Shown one piece after another: positions 60,170 through 64,000 of a DNA stretch of 64,000 bases. The notes under the pieces are model-generated. The model made no database searches. It saw nothing but the letters and a program-made list of their open reading frames with translations, and was not told the DNA's origin. Source of the stretch: Nymphaea colorata (lineage: Eukaryota; Streptophyta; Magnoliopsida; Nymphaeales; Nymphaeaceae); the NCBI RefSeq assembly GCF_008831285.2, contig NC_045139.1:2860704-2924703 (forward strand), given 5' to 3'. Position 1 is the stretch's first letter; every line of letters starts with the position of its first letter. The translations under genes were made by a program, and so were the position numbers.

Positions 60170-60570
60170 CAAATATATCATTAATCATATCTTCACATCC
60201 TTGGATTTGAATTCAGATTCAAATTAGAATAAAGAAAAGTCATCTAAATCTGAATCTGAAATCTGATTTTACAATCTGAATCTGATCTAAATCGGATCTA
60301 AAACCGATTTTCATATATTTATATGAATCCGAATATGAATTTTGAACGAGATTTTGCCAATTCTTAAAATTTAATAGCATTAGATACAATACATTTGTTT
60401 AAAAATGAATCCGACCCGAACCTAGAATCCGATCACATATTTATATATATCGAAATCCAAATATGATCGGATGCCACTTATTAAATCCGAATTTTGATCA
60501 GATATGATTTTTTTTTCATATCCATTTTTTTTTGTTCAGTTGGATATCCGATTCAAAATTGATATATTGA
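60170..60570. repeat. Degenerate ATCTGAATC / AATCCGAAT repeat
   Basis: Many variants of AATCTGAATCTG, AATCCGAATATG and GATCGGAT in both orientations over about 400 bp. Similar GGATTTGGATTT motifs occur upstream of RST1 (46080-46260), so this may be a dispersed family. Confidence 0.55.
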
Positions 60571-60686
60571 CATCCCTAGGTAGAGTTAGGAATTTCCAGA
60601 GGCCGAACTATAATTCCAAAATATTAACATGTCACGATACATAATTTTCAATTTTTTTTGGATAGGTTAAATTAAAAATTTTAAAA

Positions 60687-60689
<3 letters not shown>

Positions 60690-60718
<29 letters not shown>
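60690..60718. repeat. (TA)n microsatellite
   Basis: Uninterrupted TA repeat of about 28 bp. Confidence 0.95.
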
Positions 60719-60720
<2 letters not shown>

Positions 60721-60840
60721 CTGAGAGGAGGCTACAGCCCCTTGCACAAAGGGTCTAAAATGTTTAGGTGGCATTAAATTGGGTTCATCAAAATCCTGAT
60801 TTTAACAAAATTTACTTTTTCAACATGTCTGAAAGACCTA

Positions 60841-61105
60841 CAGGGCGTTTGGATGTCGCCTTCTAAAACTTGATTTTCACAAAACTTGATTTTTTAATTT
60901 GTTTTTGAAAACATAGTTTGCGTGTGAATGACCAAATAAAAACCAAGTTTTCACTGTTTAAAACCAGAATTTTGATCCAAGTTTCTCGTTTTCACGTGAA
61001 AACAAGATTTTCTTGTCATCCAAACACTTTTAAAAAGTGGTTTTAGAGGCAAAACGAAAACCTTTAAAACCAGGATTTTCAAGTGGCATCCGAACACAAA
61101 CACCT
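60841..61105. mobile_element. MITE-like element
   Basis: Left end GGGCGTTTGGATGTCGCC; reverse complement of the right end GGTGTTTGTGTTCGGATGCC. The 265-bp interior is rich in AAAACTTGATTTTC-like motifs and their complements, giving it fold-back character. It resembles the element at 59548-60000. Confidence 0.5.
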
Positions 61106-61109
61106 CTCT

Positions 61110-62285
61110 AAATCTTTCAGCTCAAAAAAGCAAGCAAAAGAATTTTATCTTTACCCTGAAGTTTTCGTCTTGTCACCACAACATACAACCTAGATTTTCA
61201 AAACTTGTTTTAAAAAATCACTTCTGACAAAACCTGGAAACGCTACTAATGAATTCATTCGTGTGCCAAAACTACAAAGCTGCCTTCTTCTGTTGCGATA
61301 TCTGAAAGAATGTCGTATGAACTAATTTTAGTGATTTTTATATTGCAAGAGAAATATGTCATTAATGAGGGTGGTTAGATATATAATTAATCGTAAAAAT
61401 ATAATCTAAGTCGATGCCATAATTCAGGGGTGGAGGGTGATTAGATATATAATTAATGGAGGTGAAGCCACGCTACTAATGAATTCAACTAATTGGAAAA
61501 AAATTATAAAAAAAATAAAAATTTGTAGTTGCCTAATATTTTTTTGAATTCGGATTTAGATTGGTTCTACTCGAATAAGTTCGGTGAATCGTTCCTGAAA
61601 AAAATCTATAATTACACTAAACCCAATGTCATTATAATCGACCGACTTGAATTCAATGTCGATTTAATCATATAGATTCAAGAGTGCCACCTGCCAACTT
61701 CTACCTACTTCTAAAATAATTTAAGATTTTTTATTTTTCAAATTATTTCAATGCATTTTTTATATTTTTTTTAAAAAATAATTTGCTATATTTGTTTGCT
61801 CGTTCATGATCGCTACTCCATTGAATGGACCAATTCATCAAATATGCAACCCTGTTAACTTTACAAACAATTTTACAGCACTGTTTTCAGTTATAACTAT
61901 TTGAGGAACACACTTTCTTAGTAGTTTTATTTTTCAAGTGTTTTAATCATCTAATTGCCATGAAATACAGAAAAATTAGTTTCTAAAAAGTTGCTCTGAT
62001 TTGTAAAGGCCATTTCAACTTTCAAGGCTATTCCAAAGTTCAGTTTTTGACTTTCTTATTTTCGTAAATTTTTAAGCTGCTTTAAAACTACAAAATGATT
62101 GTAACTTTTGAAATTGCATTAATTAAAAAGTATGTTTTGGAAGATCTTTAGTATAGATAAATTAAGAATCGCCAAGTTACATATAAAAAAACTGTAAATT
62201 AAAGGTAAGATGAAGGGTTCCACCTTAAATCTACAAACCTAAGATCCTAATGCTTTTATATTACCGTGGATCACAGATCAATGGT
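61110..62285. other. Intergenic AT-rich, no gene seen
   Basis: No open frame with family resemblance. A phrase around TTAGATATATAATTAAT is repeated near 61374 and 61441. Confidence 0.6.
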
Positions 62286-62287
62286 GA

Positions 62288-62291
<4 letters not shown>

Positions 62292-62364
<73 letters not shown>
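62292..62364. repeat. (TA)n microsatellite
   Basis: Uninterrupted TA repeat of about 72 bp. Confidence 0.97.
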
Positions 62365-62366
<2 letters not shown>

Positions 62367-64000
62367 ATACCCCTAAGTAAAAGAAAAAAAATGTGCTTTT
62401 TCCTCAGTGACTCTTTTTTCACCGTGTACGGTATTATTAATACGACAAATTTGTATTTTTTAGGAATAAAATAGAAAAATTTCGGTAAATTTTTAAAAAA
62501 TTTAAGACATTTAATAAATCCTAAAAATTATAAAAAATCATAAAAAATACGAAACAGACGGCATGTTTGTTCATGTTTTTTTTTGACGTTTTTTTAAAAA
62601 ACATATTTTTGTCAATTTTAATACGACCAACTCTATTTTAAAGTATTATAAGCGTTTTTTTCCAATAAAACAAACTTTTATTGTGACGGTAGTGTAACCA
62701 CAACGATTGTAAAGAATAAAGTAAGAAAAATGACATATAGCAGAGAAACTGAGTTAAAAACAAAAATAAAAGCAAAAAAAAAACGAGAAACAGTTTTCTG
62801 GTAATGATTAAGTCCATAGGTAACCATTAAAATCTCACTATTCTCTTTTTCTATTTTCATTTTTTCTTCTTCTTCGCATCGTTTAAGCTGTTATAATATT
62901 TTCTGTAACATTTATTCCTTTGCATCTGCTGCCTGTGCTGCCTTTCACGTACTTTATAATTTACCTTCCTTCGCATGGAAACAGGAGGGCCAAACCGAAT
63001 TCTCGCTCTCGTTCCGGATTCCCAAATTCGGGAATTGGGAATTCCTGCGGTCCTGCGGCTCCTGCCCATTGAAATTAACCGTTACCTTTTGACAAGTGCG
63101 GTGTTTTTGTCCGATAAAATCATCACCTTTTGCCCGTACTGAACGCCCTTTTGCCTGCAGCTTCCTGTTTGCTGGATTTCCCATTAAATTGTGAGTCCCT
63201 GAACTCTTTTCCTTTCCTGTTATTCGTCTTAGTCTCTTTTTGCAAATTGTGGTTTTCCTGATGGATCTACAAAAAATTACTCTTTGTTTCTTCCTTTCCC
63301 CCCCTCGAATGTACTGTTTAAGAAGAATAATGAAGTCTAGCCCGTTATTAGGAAGTTGGTAGCAATCTTACCCGTGAATTTCGAGATATGGATTGAATTT
63401 GATCACCGAAGCTATGAGTTGTTTGTGGAAAATTAGTTTGCTTCTGTTTCATTTCATGAAGTCACGAAACTCTGACTTGTACACAACTGGATTTCGTTTC
63501 TGTAAAGTTTCCCCTTCTATGGATGCGGAACTGCAACTCCTCTACCGAGAGTGGGAAATTCACTTAAAGGGAAAACTAATTTTCGACTAGCTTCGCTATT
63601 GGGACAATTCTATATTAGTTGTATGTCCCTAACTGAAACTTCTGCTTTATGAATTTTTCTTTTCCAACCAACCAAAGATAAAATCCATCGTACAAGACAT
63701 CAAAATAGAGAAATTGTGTTCGTGGATGACAGTGGCTGAAGACTGGTAGTTGCAGACGAACAGCGTTTATATGACATGAAGAAACCCCACCTGGATCATG
63801 GTACAGTAATAGCTCAACGTAAAGTGCTTCACATATTCGGCTGATGAGATTACATTCAAAATTCTCGAAGGATAAGGTAGTTACTTCTAGTATCCATGTA
63901 TTTCACACTTCGCCATGAACGAGCTCCAAAGTTCCAAGCTTGCTTACTAGTTTATCGATGTTCACCTCCCTTTTTTTCCAATGTTGATGTCTGAAGCACA
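62365..64000. other. Intergenic, possible leader of a gene beyond the window
   Basis: From about 62,940 to 63,190 base composition rises, and a donor-like ATT|GTGAGT occurs at about 63,190 on the plus strand. This could be a promoter and 5' leader of a plus-strand gene continuing past 64,000. No protein of known family can be read, so no gene is called. Confidence 0.3.

Overview
This is nuclear DNA of a flowering plant. The protein-coding genes are split by GT-AG introns of 72 bp to 5 kb, and the rest is AT-rich sequence full of (CT)n(TA)n microsatellites, small transposon relics and tandem duplications. The coding exons of the oleosin, of TAR exon 2 and of RST1 exon 1 are GC-rich, which fits a monocot or early-diverging angiosperm better than a core eudicot. 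That placement is inference only.

Layout: 1-10,369 is intergenic (dispersed SINE-like repeats, two small hAT-type MITEs, and the likely promoter and leader of the first gene). 10,370-19,802 (+) holds a tryptophan aminotransferase-related gene (TAR2-like, 5 exons, 475 aa) of the indole-3-pyruvate route to auxin. 20,906-45,982 (-) holds a 25-exon RST1 (RESURRECTION 1) homologue, convergent with TAR. 47,782-54,203 (-) holds an 11-exon AP-1 clathrin adaptor mu subunit (428 aa), head-to-tail with RST1. 55,258-57,994 is a repeat zone: a GC-rich minisatellite, a LINE fragment and a dense cluster of short tandem duplications. 58,548-58,988 (-) is an intronless oleosin (146 aa) with a seed-type promoter upstream. 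59,300-64,000 is AT-rich intergenic DNA with two MITE-like elements.

The four genes are not a pathway: auxin synthesis, RNA turnover/cuticle, vesicle traffic and oil-body coat are unrelated housekeeping or developmental functions, and linkage is ordinary for a plant chromosome. I built the exon models by hand from splice sites, reading phase and recalled family sequence. All junction phases agree except one: RST1 exon 21 is one base short of a whole number of codons and changes frame inside a conserved block. This is either a real null allele or a homopolymer sequencing error, and it is the most consequential observation. I found no evidence for a novel biochemical system. The other notable signals are structural: a perfect 4 x 223-bp array inside RST1, a 25-bp tandem duplication that copied a splice donor in the AP-1 mu gene, a 72-bp intron that can be translated through, and 8-bp target-site duplications around two adjacent MITEs.
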